A DNA stretch of 64,000 nt from the NCBI GenBank assembly GCA_033558025.1, contig JAUCEF010000007.1, positions 3,720,001 through 3,784,000 on the forward strand. The letters are read 5' to 3'. Under the pieces are notes generated by a model. It had not been told where the DNA came from. It searched no databases and saw only the letters and a list, made by a program, of their open reading frames with translations. Below, one piece after another: positions 1-10,836 of the stretch. The stretch comes from Phytophthora sp. 'mugwort'. Taxonomy: Eukaryota; Oomycota; Peronosporomycetes; Peronosporales; Peronosporaceae. A program made the translations under genes and the position numbers. Each line of letters starts with the position of its first letter. Within the stretch, counting starts at the first letter, position 1.

Positions 1-282
1 CAGGCATGTACCGCAATACATCGACCATTCAAGGACATTCTCCGCGCCCAGATTAGCGGGCGGAAGGATAGCAACCAAGTCGCCTACACCGAGTTTGGTA
101 TTTCAGGCCCCCCTCCCATGCGGGAGATTATCTCAGATGGATCCGCCGACCGTGGCGTGAAGCGGACGTGGTGCAGTGACGAACTCGATCGCCGCCGCCG
201 GATTATTGAATCGCCCTCCGCGACGTCTACGGCGAGGAGGCCATTACAGCTGTTCGTGCGACACGAAAGCAACGGAAGATGA
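1..282 (+). other. Unrecognised open frame entering from left edge
   Basis: Frame 1 is open from the first base to a stop at 280-282. It encodes a basic, arginine-rich peptide with no start codon in the window, so it would be the 3' part of something larger. From about position 200 a different frame also reads sensibly, which suggests a frameshift. I recognise no domain. The remainder up to the first transposon (283-575) shows nothing I can name. It may be the tail of a decayed transposon or gene; the coding claim rests only on openness and composition. Confidence 0.2.
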
Positions 283-774
283 GGTCGACGACCGAAGAGC
301 TGAACGGCCTGGTATGTTATCAGCATTTTGCACGATGATGAATAAAGTACCCCTTCGCGATTACACTGCTCCATGATTTGCGAAATGCCAGCGAAGTTCG
401 GCAAGTACATAATCTAATATTTCAGTAACCCTTTAAGTATTCATCAAAGTTTATTTCTAGAATCGACCACATGTGCACTCGTTTAAAAAGTTCGATTCTC
501 CTTCAACTGCGCGCCATCTAGGACTGACAATGAAGGGCCATCAGCACTCGTTCCAACACGACGCAACCAACATATACTGTACAGTGGGTACAAAAGGCTA
601 CGTCCAAGGAGCTACTCAAAAGAAATGAGCAAAAATCTAGGTTTGCGCAAACCATCCAATGAAAAGCTTCGGTGTACTGGAAAGCTCTCCTCTTGACGAA
701 TCAAATGATGCCTTCACTTTCGCGAAATGTAGAATAATTCAGCCCAAATATTTCGCACCCCCCCAAAATGATGA

Positions 775-2034
775 CCCAAAAAGTCAACGTCCAGCGCCAT
801 TCATTGCAGTTTTTGGCATGGACAAGGCGAAGTAAGCAATGCTAGCGCGCGTACATCATACATACAGATGTAACCACCGTCCATGCTGATTAGGGCGAAG
901 CATTCGCATCACTTTGCGATCTGTATGTCGCGAAACGTCGGGAAGGGGTTACCTTCCAAGCCATTGCCGACCAGCTCAAAATACACGTATCTAGTGTGAA
1001 AACCATCGCTGCCAATGCAAAGCGCAACGGCCACACACATTCCCTACTACGATCTGGTCGTCCTCGCAAGACTGGTGTCCGTGACGATCGCAAAATCGTC
1101 CACGAGGCAAAAAAAAAAAACAATGGGCGCCTCAGTGCCGAAAAGCTTGCTACGATGGTTAATGAATACCATGGTATCACCATTTCGAATCGCATTAAAG
1201 AGGAGGGCTTTATCGGCCGGGCAGCTCGTAAGAAGTCATATCTGAGCAAGAAAATATCAAGGCCCGCTTGGCCTATGCAGAAGCGATGTTGAAGTACACA
1301 GACGACGAATGGAAGAAACTATCTTCAGTGACGAGTCGTCTGTGTGGTTAACGATAGCTGCTGGGCGCATGTACGTCTGGCGCAAACCTGGTGAAGAGTT
1401 TAAGAACGAGTGCTTGGTTCCTACCTTCAAGTCTGGGAGGCAGACGCTGATGGTATGGGGGTGCAGCACCTACCCAGGTGTCGGAGCACTTCATCTGTGT
1501 GAGAAAAGGATTACTGCTGCATACTACAAGACGATTTTGGAGAAAATCTAGACGCAACTGTTGCTTTCCTCGATGTTGAAGACGACTACAAATTCGTACA
1601 GGATGACGCACCCGGCCAACGCTCACGCCTCATCAAAAACCTACATCACCGAGAAGAATATTGAACTTCTGGGCATCCTGCTCAAAGCCCAGATCTCAAC
1701 CCAATTGAGAATCTCTGATCTCATGTGAAGCAAGAGCTTCATCGATCTCCTGCGTCGAGCATCGATGATCTAAAAGAGAAGATGGAAGCCATTTGGTATA
1801 TATGATATTGAGACTAACAGAGTCCAGAAGCTGTATCATTCGATGCCAAAACGGTTGCTGCAAGTGCAGAAAATCGTGGTGGTCATACGAAGTACTAGCA
1901 TTGCTAACACAGGAGCAAACGGCAACGACAGACCAGCAGAGTCCACCATCACTGTAGGAGAAGAAGAAGCTATTTCAATGAAGGATTTCAAGCTTTCCTG
2001 TGTGGTTTCATTTTTGGACGTTGACTTTTTTCCC
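775..2034. mobile_element. Tc1/mariner element with inverted repeats
   Basis: A 16-base block (AAAAAGTCAACGTCCA) at about 778-793 recurs inverted at about 2015-2030, either side of the transposase pseudogene. The true outer ends may lie further out: a TACAGTGGGTACAAAAG-like sequence at about 577-594 looks like a Tc1 terminus. I could not find its partner on the right, so the outer boundary is uncertain. The sequence 594-775 holds no gene. Confidence 0.5.
885..1898 (+). pseudogene. Tc1/mariner-type transposase, broken
   Basis: This would have been a DDE transposase that cuts and pastes its own element at TA sites. The N-terminal helix-turn-helix part is readable at 890-1240 (LKIHVSSVKTIAANAKRNG, then a GRP(R)K linker). 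The catalytic part follows at 1309-1730 with FSDESSVW for the first D region and SPDLNPIEN for the third. The C-terminus ends GGHTKY-stop at 1896-1898. The frame is interrupted by an in-frame stop near 893, frameshifts near 1170-1310 and 1550-1690, and a stop inside the NPIENLW motif. Inverted repeats (775-794 against 2014-2034) flank it. It is a dead copy. The assignment to Tc1/mariner is secure from the motifs; the exact family within it is not. Confidence 0.85.
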
Positions 2035-2457
2035 ATTCGTTTGCAGTTCAAGATTTTTAGACGGACATATTGTTTTTACTTCTTACTCAATCGCACCAAG
2101 CTTTACCACAATCGAAAGCTCTCATTAAATGCTTTGATTCAGACTCGAAGCGAAAACTCGTCTATTCATGGATAATAAAAAGCGAGCTGCAGACCCTGCT
2201 CTTTTAGTCTTAGTGGGGTTCGAATCCAGGCCAACTAAAGGCCCTCGATAAGCAAACCGTTAAACTAGTCGAGCTGCTAGTTCTTCAATATGCGGTCAAT
2301 AAAGTATTATTTCAGACTTCCAGAAGACGGTATAGATGAGCCTTCAGGAACACGACGTGCCCGTTTGCGCACAAGTCTTACGGTATACATTTTCAGTGAC
2401 TGACAAACGTATTTTTTATTTCCTCGCTGCGTCTCATGCATATAGAGAGTCGCAGCA

Positions 2458-3055
2458 GCTAAGCGATACATCACGAAGCGATCCAATCACAAAATTGGCT
2501 TTTATTACCGAAATCGCCTGTAGACAGACACATAATTAAATATCGATATGCACGAATATATTTTACGTCCAAAACTCTAAGCTTCGTCGCCTTTGAAATG
2601 GCTCACGCGCCCCCGAAAGAAGAGGAAGACGTGGTGGCGTCGGCAGACACGTGCAGCAGTACAAGGTTAAACCGGGTCCCGTCAACAGAAGCTGGCGATA
2701 GTTAATTACATGCGACCACGATGTATACGGCATTTCCCATGTAGAGATCTACAGCGGCTTAAGGGATACACCTCACAGCGAGCCAATTCCGTGCTCGAAT
2801 TACAAGTACAGGAAATCGCATGTAGACAGTCACATCCCAAAATGCTGGTATACCGGTATTTTGTCGCCTAAATTTTGACAGCGTCGCCGCCATCAGTTTC
2901 GAATGGCGCACGCCTCCGAAAGGAAGATCAAGTCGCGGTGGCAGGGGTAGACGCGTGCAGCAGTGCAAGGTCGCCTCAGAGCCCGTGCGAAAGTAGCTCG
3001 CGGTGATAAACCACCTAGCTACCACGAAGTGCATATGCAAAACCATCGAGCACTT
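2458..3055. repeat. Two-copy tandem repeat, ~298-bp unit
   Basis: Two diverged copies lie head to tail, starting at about 2458 and 2756. Shared blocks include AAGxGATACA near the start, AAATCGCxTGTAGACAG, TTCGTCGCC/CGTCGCCGCC, GTGCAGCAGT and CAAGGT. Copy 1 runs about 2458-2755 and copy 2 about 2756-3055. Neither contains a credible gene. They lie between two DNA-transposon remnants and could be satellite-like or transposon sub-terminal sequence. Confidence 0.55.
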
Positions 3056-3149
3056 CTACCCTTTCCTAGCCGCTACTGCGTACAACTCCAAACGCACGAC
3101 TACACTTCGATGATTTCGCAAACGTAAACGCCTCGAGAACACCGTCGCT

Positions 3150-4460
3150 AATGGGAAGGGGAGAATAAGAAGCTGCGCGACAAGGGAATAGCGACTATCG
3201 TGTCGAAAGAGAACGAGGCCGAGATAGTTCAGTGGGTCAACGAACTACGTGGAAACGGGATTCCTGTCCTCACGAGACGCTAACGGACAAGACATTAGAC
3301 GTTTCGGAGAAGGCAGGTGTGGAAGCTTTCAAGGCGTCCGACAAGTGGGTTGGTGGATTCAAAAGACGTCATCGGTTCAGCTTTCGCTGTCCGACAAGAG
3401 AGAACCAGATCAGCCTCGACAACCTAATGAGATAGCAGCCGCCTTTGCTACTGAGTTGATGCAACAGTGCATGACCTCGGTCTTATGCGTGTTTACAACG
3501 CCGACCAAACCGGTACTGTATTCTTATATGCGCTATTATATGTGACGAGGGCTAACAAGATGTGCAGCTGTATATCCTTTGAATATTTAGCCAAAAAGAC
3601 GTTGGCGAGACGGGGTTAGAAGACGGTGTGGGTTAAGTGCAGTGGTGCCTCAAAGTAGCGGGCTACCGTCATGCTGCTCGGTGACAGTGATGGTATCCGC
3701 TGTACGCCTTTCGTCGTGTTCAAGGTAAAACCATCGAAAGACGAAACAATTCAAGAAGTGACCAAAGCTCGCCGCTACCGCTTTGGCATCCGCGACTGGA
3801 AGGATGTGCGCACGATTCGCGAAATAACAGGACTTGAGGTGTATGGCAATGCTAAAGGTATTCACGTCGCCGCTATATGAGGTGGGTTCTAATTGATTAT
3901 AACTAAAGTCTAATTTAAATGCTTTTATATTTTTGCCACAGGATGGTGGAATGCTGAATTGTCAATCGACTTTCTAAAGTATCATTTTGGTAGCCGAGTC
4001 CCGCAAGAGCCTATCGTTTTGGTAGCCGAGTCCCGCAAAAGCGTATCATGCTCTTGTGGGACGATTTCAGTGGGCACTGGAAGGCTAACGTCCAAGCATA
4101 TGCGGCTTCCATCAAGGTTACCGCTGAAGGTTCCACCGCATGCCAAGCCGGTCTCTCAAGCGGTGGACGTGACGTGGAACTTTCCTCTGAGGTGTCGACC
4201 GCGTCAGTACTGGCACGGGAATATGCAGGCCCAAATAAAAGACCTGACAATCTCTGGAAAGAATTCAAGTTGAAACGTCCGAATCGCGCCAAGATATGCT
4301 AATGGGTGCGGTAAGCGTGGAAAGAACCTCAATGACACAGTAGTCAACGGTTTCGTAAGATAATTCCTATTCTTAGCGATCAATGTGTTGTTGCTGACGA
4401 CATGATCGCCGACTTAAAGAAGATGTCACTGCTGGAAGGGCGTCCCGTAAAGAAATAATA
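3150..4460 (+). pseudogene. Tigger/pogo-type transposase, broken
   Basis: A pogo-superfamily (DDE_1) transposase with a CENP-B-like DNA-binding N-terminus. At 3215-3430 the CENP-B-type helix-turn-helix is readable (EIVQWVNELRGNG, then KAGVEAFKASDKWVGGFKRR). The catalytic domain follows in changing frames: YNADQT at about 3489-3506 (first D), LLWDDFSGHW at about 4048-4080 (second D) and QAVDVTWN near 4160 (third D). Short C-terminal pieces continue to about 4460. Frameshifts occur near 3440, 3560-3670 and 3880-3940. A 32-bp tandem duplication (3985-4016 and 4017-4048) causes another. The gene is dead; membership of the Tigger/pogo group is clear from motif order. Confidence 0.85.
3985..4048. 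repeat. 32-bp tandem duplication inside pogo transposase
   Basis: The block starting TTTTGGTAGCCGAGTCCCGC is present twice in a row with a 32-base period. Since 32 is not a multiple of three, the duplication shifts the frame just ahead of the second catalytic aspartate region. It looks like a replication slip or double-strand-break repair scar. Confidence 0.85.
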
Positions 4461-4802
4461 AGATTTCGCAGCGAGAGACATCGTAGATGAAGGTGTCGTT
4501 ATGAAAGGTTCGGTTAACCTTTATTTGGGTATTTGGTACCATTTAGTTGAGTACAGTGTGGTACATCGGTGTTGCGCTGACGTCCGCATACCACCTAATC
4601 TATAACTTGTAGTATCCGTTAATGCGAATTGCGGAAGTACTCATAGCCAAGACGACGTGCTGCGACCCCAACAGTTTTCCAGCGCTCTTAGGAACCGGTT
4701 TGCGAGGTTGCTTCACGCGCTTAGGCGCTTGACCCGATGCTTATGGATACAAAGGAGCTCACGCGTTTGATGGCGACCTCGAGGGCTGTCATCTTGATAT
4801 GC

Positions 4803-5745
4803 ATAATAACAAGAACATATTTAAACAGAAGCATTTAATTTCCCCTACAAGCCGAGATATACCCAGATGTATGACCCGATTTGGGGGGTTGTATGGATTT
4901 GGCGGCACTGTAAATTATTATTTTATTGCGGGGTTATTTGAACCAACACCCGCGCAATAGATCAACTTATATGATCTAATTATATATGCGACGACGAGTA
5001 CATTTAATTTGCACCGCATCGCGCAACACGGCCAACGAGGGGATCGTAACCACCACTACCACAGCCTACAAGACGATATCCGGAGCATTAGCGCCGATCG
5101 GGCGGCGTCGAACCCGACACATCTATATTGTGTCTGAGTACAAGCTACCGTTTGCTCTCTCTAAGCATGATATCGACTATATTTCCAGCGAGGTGACGTA
5201 TCGATTCATGCCTCGTCTGGAATGACAAGCTTCTTGCACGAAATGGAAGTTAACATCATGGTTTGGCCTACCCCCCCCCCCCGACTGTAACCCGTCGAGA
5301 ACATTTATTCGGTTTTGTCGGCTCGGGTATAAGCCCACGGCCGTCAGTACCGCACTATAGGCGATCTCGAAAACGACATCGTGACCGCGTGAGCCACCAT
5401 CGCGCAAGAGTACTTGCTCAAGTTCGTGGACTTCATGCCTCACCGTTGCCTTGCTGTGGCCAACCAGAACGGGCCTCACTAAGTAGAATCTTTTAACATA
5501 AAATATATAGATGTTCATGAAAGATGTACGCTTTTTCAGAAAATGGGTATGATACTACAGTTTTGTCGTTGCTGTCGAAAGAGCAATTTTTTTCAAGAGC
5601 GTTAAGATCACGGCCATTACCACCTATACCATATAACAACATATTTAAACAAGAGCGTCTAATTCCCCTACAAGCCGAAATATTGCAAGCCATATGGCCG
5701 GATTTTAGGGTCCTATCGATTTAGCGGGAACTATAGAACGCACAA
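4803..5745. repeat. Pair of ~110-bp direct repeats
   Basis: Positions 4803-4918 and 5630-5745 are diverged copies in the same orientation. Both contain CATATTTAAACA, CCCCTACAAGCCGA and a GGATTT(A/G)GCGG-like tail. They flank a Tc1-like transposase fragment (4986-5478). They could be ends of a composite insertion or two copies of a short element. No gene lies in the repeats themselves. Confidence 0.6.
4986..5478 (+). pseudogene. Tc1-like transposase, C-terminal fragment
   Basis: This is the second half of a transposase related to Tc1 but distinct from the copy at 0.9-1.9 kb. Readable pieces in three frames are IYIVSEYKLPFALSKHDIDY (about 5119-5180), FLHEMEVNIMVWP (about 5233-5270), a PDCNP motif just after a run of ten C bases at 5272, and DLENDIVTA...QEYLLKFVDFMPHRCLAV (about 5360-5465). 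The motif WPxxSPDxNPxEN before the last catalytic residue is typical of Tc1 transposases. The poly-C tract and at least two other shifts break the frame; the N-terminal DNA-binding half is absent. Confidence 0.65.
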
Positions 5746-5746
5746 T

Positions 5747-6177
5747 ACTAGTATTCTGACTTCCAGCCATTTTTTGGCAAAACGGGTAGCTCCGATTGCG
5801 AGATAAAGGGTCCGAGTATTAATGAAATTATACATAGCAAGAAGATAGGACCGAAAGGACGCGTAGGAGAAGAATACGACGCTAATGTATCCCAATTATT
5901 TGCAAGGTTGCCAGTTTTGCCGCATCTTGCTGGCAAAAAAAATGATGGGTTAGTTATCTTCGGCGTTCGTAAATATGCTCAAATGCATTCAGCTACCGAC
6001 TTCTTCACTATGATCTACGCAGACGACATTTGGTGGATAGCCATAGCTCTGATGTATGTCGACGATGTTCTTACCGAGCATGTGTCGGAGTTATTCGGGC
6101 CGAAGAAACGATCATTTCGACAGGGGTACGCGCTGTTCGTGAAGGAAGGCATCGTAAATACTTCCAGGCACGCCTAA
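5747..6177 (+). other. Unrecognised ORF remnant next to piggyBac
   Basis: One frame is open from just after a TAG at about 5747 to the stop at 6177. It gives about 140 codons, with an internal ATG at 5908 (89 residues from there). The peptide is mixed hydrophobic and charged, including GPKGRVGEEYDANVSQLFA and FFTMIYADDIWWIAIALMYV. The composition looks like real protein. I do not recognise a family. It lacks a 5' start, so it is probably a truncated exon or transposon fragment. It stops about 40 bp before the left end of the piggyBac element. Confidence 0.35.
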
Positions 6178-7029
6178 CATACGCGTGATGACCCCAAGAC
6201 GTCTTATCATGAGTCAATCCCTTGACTCCCGACGTCGAAAAATTATGACTTGATTATATGTCGTAAGTTACGACATACAGAGATGAATAGTAGGAAATGG
6301 CTCAGAATCAGAAATTCAATACTTTAATCAAGTCATTCTTCAAGAATTAAGTCCACGAGGTAATTGAGGATTTTACAGAAACGGGACATATTTGGGAAGA
6401 GAGCGGGAAAGATGGGATGCGCCAGGAAATAGCCATGGCCTGGGACCACTCATTCTTGATTTCTCCGAATGGGACGCATACGGGAGCGAAATCCGCCGCG
6501 GTCGACCAGTACATCGACTTTGGCCACATGCGGATTCAATAGCGGCTGTTGGGCGGACTTACAAACTCCAACCGGGCTATTTAATAAGTGGAGGCACTTG
6601 AGCCCTGATTTCTCCAACGTGTTGATTGGGAAAGGAGCAGTTGTTGCTTATGCATTACAGTCTGGATTGCTCAAGAGGGTTGGAGTACAGGCGAGGGCGA
6701 ACGAGTTGCGGCAAAGGCGCGGACACGACGGACGTGCGCGTGGAGCCTGCGAGCGAGGGAGTCGAGGCTTCGGTTGTGGGCGTGGAGGCTGAGAAGTAGG
6801 CGTGGCTTCGAGCGAGGACATAGCTTCGAGCGATGGCGTGGCTTCAAACGAGGGCAGATGCGTGGAGGCTGCGCAAGAGCTGCGCGCTTGTGTCGATCTG
6901 GGACGCGCTAATGTCGTCACAGGCTGCTTCCTCGTTCCCACACCCCGCGCCCACGTCACGCTTGAAGTGACGCCCAAACCAGCAGTCTCCACGCCCATGC
7001 TCGAAGCCACGCCCACGCGCTCTTTCAGA

Positions 7030-9441
7030 ATGCGCTCAATGAGGTGTTCGGGACTTCGAGTGATTCTGAGGAGGAACTCTCGTAGTTTGCAGTATCCAGA
7101 ACTTTTGGATCGTTACATTGCGATATTGACGAGTCGCAACGAGATGCTGCCGCAAGCCTACAGCTCTTACCGGAGGTGTCGGGAGTAGATAGCGATGATG
7201 AAGAACAAGAATCTTCTGTGTGGCCAGGCGGCAGGCTGACCTCAACCTGCCGTGAAGAATGAAATAAATTTTGTACCTGACGAAGAACAACTGAGTTCAT
7301 ATGATAGTTTTAGCTTGGGTGACAGTGACGACGATGTAGGCAACGACAATACGGACGATGACACCCCATACCGCTGGGATCCTGTGCGGATGATGATGTC
7401 GTGTCGGACGAAGATGTTGATTTAATGAACGAGGCTTTCGTCCAGTCACTTCAACTCGGAAATGGCAAACTTGACAAGTCCTCTGAAAAGAGGCGAACGG
7501 ATATCTTACATGGCATGGCGTGGAGTACTGTTTCGTCCGAGTTGGAAAGGGATGTCGCAGCATACCCCGGCTTGGGCGTGAAAGAGGCGCCGCCCGTGCC
7601 TGATTTGCGTGACCTATGTCACTCACCTTTACTCACTTTATTTTATTTAATGCCGAAGTAACTACGGATAATGATCAATATATAGACGAATCCGTACGGT
7701 CTGCAAACAGTTCGCAGACGTGCAGATGGTATTTCACGCAAGGCAAGTGGGAAATCGGCGGGAGACCGTCAAACAAATCACTCGGCGGTTGAAGGCGAAA
7801 CCTGGGTACCAGACGCACGAAATTCTACACGTCATTGGCTTACTTGTTGCGCGTATGCTGTGTCCCCTGAAGCGACGCTTTGCAGCACACTGGTCGATGG
7901 TTGAAGATGGAGCGGTTCCTGCTGGAAATTTCGGAGATTCATGAGACGTAACGGATGTCAAGACAATTTGCGTGACTTGCACTTCGTAGATAACGAAGCC
8001 GAGCAGAGCATGACAAACCCTAGCAGCTGCGGCTGGTTGCGGTCAAGATTCAGCAGCGCTTCCGGGTTGGATGCACCCTACATGCGGTGTTTTTGTTTAG
8101 CAAAGGTGTTCTCCATTCCACCTCCAAGCACAACACCACCCGGATGTTCATGCCCGATAAACCCCACAGATATGGGTCCAAGCTGTTCATGACGTGTGAT
8201 TCCAGGACGGCGTATTGCCACAGGTTTTGTTTAAAAGTATGTCGTAAGTTATGACCTGAACCAAAGATGCTAACACCATATGTCGCACGTATGACTAGAT
8301 TTAAAATGTATACTGGCAAGCGCAGAGCTGTTGAATGTGACGACAACTCATTTGACGATAAGACAGGAGCTGCTGCGGTCAATTGAAATCTGAACGTCGT
8401 GCTTGGCCCCAATAGGCTTCATGTATGGCACGAGTCGTAATCGACCGTTTTTACTCGTCCGATTTACTTGCCATGGAGCTCCCCAACATGAATGTGTATG
8501 CAATTGGCACGATCATGACCGATCGTATTGGGTATACCGACAAGGTCAAGGAAAAGCGCAAGACGCGCCCAGCGCGTATTCCTCGTTCAATTCACTTTCG
8601 CGCGTTCTGACGCTCTCCCCAACATGGTAACGTTCCACTAGTGGGACCTTAAGCCCGAATACTATTTATGCACGGGCTCAGTGATGACGGAGTCCTCAAT
8701 CGGTAAGAACGTCAAGCAGATTGGACATATCACAGTACCGTGACCAGCTGCCGTCAACGACTACCAGAGCTGGATGGGCGGAGTTGACGTGCATGACCAA
8801 CTTCGCCTACAAAGTACTCGCTCCAGACGTCGACAAAGTTCAAGAAGTACTACAAGAGCTTATTCTTAGGATTTGTCGACTTGGCGTTAGTAAACGCCTA
8901 TATCTCACAAGGAGGCGATGAGCAGGGCGGGACGCGACATGATGTCGCGTGGTGAATGGTATGGAATACTTCAAAACCAACTTCTGCAGCTGAAAGTAGC
9001 GGATTTTGGCGGCATGGTGGCGACTCCGCCACCTATGAGCCAGAAACGGAAGCGAGCTCCATACGACTCACACACGAAATTTACCAGTCGGACGACTGAG
9101 TTATTGTTAGCGGCGTGCAAAAGCGCCGTCTAGGCTCGTGCAAGGTCTGTGCAGTCTTGCGCACAGACCGTAATCATAAATTCTTTGCTTCAACTTCCTT
9201 CTGCGAGCGCTGCTCTACCGACGACACCAAGTGCTGGCTGTGCAACATGATACGTCGTCAGTACAAGGGGGTGGCGAAATCATGCTTTGAAAGCTGGCAC
9301 GACGACTTCGACTGCGGCCAAGCCATTCCAGCTAGCGCCGGGAAGTGGTTGTCTTGCGCCGACCTGGTAAGAAGGCTAGCACGCGAAAGAAGACGCGACG
9401 ATAGCTCCAGTTTGGCGAAGGTGGTGAATGAAATGATTTAA
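7030..9441 (+). pseudogene. piggyBac transposase, broken
   Basis: A DDE_Tnp_1_7-type transposase is readable in pieces. There is an acidic N-terminus (about 7030-7190, LLPEVSGVDSDDEEQE). Then come IGLLVARMLCPLKRRFAAHWS (about 7830-7895), RDLHFVDNEAEQSM (7970-8010), NTTRMFMPDKPHRYGSKLF (about 8131-8190), VVIDRFYSSDLL (8431-8466) and WMGGVDVHDQLRLQ (about 8775-8815). The C-terminal cysteine-rich domain (9115-9320) shows CxxC pairs in SFCERCSTDDTKCWLC and ends FDCGQAIPA. Several frameshifts and stops separate these blocks, so no full protein can be made. A related deleted copy lies at 21.6-22.9 kb on the minus strand. In oomycetes such transposases are domesticated occasionally, but this one is plainly decayed. 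Confidence 0.85.
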
Positions 9442-10139
9442 ATGAAAGCGAGAAAGACAGAGTACTGCTTGCGTGTCATATGATGAGTGATAGCTTTGCG
9501 GCATCGTAGTGGTTTTTAGGCAGATGTTGTTGTGCCCACCCCCCTCGTCACAGTTTTGGTTTAGACTGTAGTTTTGTATTGCAGGTCTCCCATCTCTCTT
9601 TACCCTAGCCCCACCCCTCCCCCGAGGACCGTTGGCATTGCGGTCTTGGGCTTTGCTTCGCAAGGCAGTCGCTGCGCTGCTGCGAGGAAAATATTCTAAG
9701 TTCGGCCCGATGCAGTGCTCGGAAAGCTCGGCGCTGAGCCCGCCTCCGCAAATACCACGCGGCTTTGCTTCGCAGGCACCCCGCGCGCGATTGCTCTGTC
9801 TACGCGTGATCGCAATCGCTCTCCTCCGTTAGTCGTTTTGTGTGACGTTCACCTCATCCATTATCAGGTGGGCACAGGAATCTCGTTCTTTTATATTCAG
9901 CGTACCTTTTGTTCCGCCTATTTCCATGTGTCTGGGCTCACAGTGCCACTCTTCAAATCCTTTCTTCCCGGTTGTGCACACCGATGGGAGTACCGTAATC
10001 CCCCTGTCAAAAGCATCACCCGATATGCAGCGCGGTTAGGTATCTCGGGCACTTGGCCAAAACCACGATATGAACGCACTTAATGGTTACAATACGGTTC
10101 TCTTGAAAGCACACACTGTGTGACAACGCACACAAGAGC

Positions 10140-10462
10140 CGAAGTGACAAGGCGCGGTGAACGCGCGCCAATATCACGCAGGTGAGTCTACGTGCGGAGT
10201 TAATCTTTTGCATAGAGCTTCACCGATCTACTGGCTCAGCACTCTGTAAGTTTGCGCAGCGCAGAGTTGACATTGACTGACTTTGCGGTGTATCGGTTTG
10301 ACTGCAGAAGTGACCAGGCGCGGTGAACGCGCGTTGCTATCCTTTCAGGTGAGCCCACGCACGAACCTGAGCATTTGCATAGAGCTTCACCGATCTATTG
10401 TCTCGGCGCTCTGTAAGTTTCTGCGGCGCAGCGTTGATATTGATTGACTTTGTCATAACAAC
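10140..10462. repeat. ~165-bp tandem duplication in piggyBac 3' region
   Basis: Two copies, beginning about 10140 and 10305, share AGGCGCGGTGAACGCGCG, GCATAGAGCTTCACCGATCT and CTCTGTAAGTTT. The palindromic CGCGGTGAACGCGCG core suggests a protein-binding or stem-forming unit. The rest of 9442-10832 contains no gene and appears to be long non-coding 3' DNA of the transposon. Confidence 0.7.
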
Positions 10463-10836
10463 CCTGATGTTAAACTTCCGTGACCAGTCGTTTAACCTGT
10501 CAAATCTGCTAGAAAACCCAGTAAATTATTACCGGTAAATTATAAGTGACCCTTTGACAAGTTCTCGTAACAGCTAATTTTGTTTGGGCGCTCATTGGCA
10601 GAGATGCGGTGACGCTATTGACAAGGGGTTTACGGTGGGTTACGACATGCATTACAGCATTTGCTTTGAGAGTCGTGCAACTTACGACATTGATTATTAA
10701 ATCTGTCCAATACTTATATACCTATCCGCATGGCATACAGCTGCTACATACAAACTTGTGGTAACACGTTTAAGTCGTAAGATACTACATGTTGCTAGCG
10801 TTTTTCGATACACATTTCCGGGAACCAAAGGGTTAA

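Larger units (their letters stand above)
6218..10832 (+). mobile_element. piggyBac-type DNA transposon, 4.6 kb, both ends present
   Basis: The left end reads TCCCTTGACTCCCGACGTC after TCAA (6214-6217). The same end in another copy at 23229 is preceded by an intact TTAA. The right end reads TTTCCGGGAACCAAAGGG and is followed by TTAA at 10833-10836. TTAA target duplication is the hallmark of piggyBac; here the left one carries one change. Inside are a broken transposase (7030-9441) and a long 3' region of about 1.4 kb with a tandem duplication. The element is dead but structurally complete. Confidence 0.8.

Noticed and set aside
2205..2290. tRNA-like sequence: GGTTCGAATCC (B-box) with a CTAGTTTAACGGTTTGC-like A-box on the other strand
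   Set aside because: Neither strand folds: the T-arm and acceptor stems do not pair, so at most a tRNA-derived fossil.
6648..7188. Overlapping long ORFs on both strands with repeated SLEATP / ASSEDIASS peptides
   Set aside because: They arise from a short GCTTCGAGCGA-type repeat in the piggyBac N-terminal region and give frames on both strands; no independent gene is supported.
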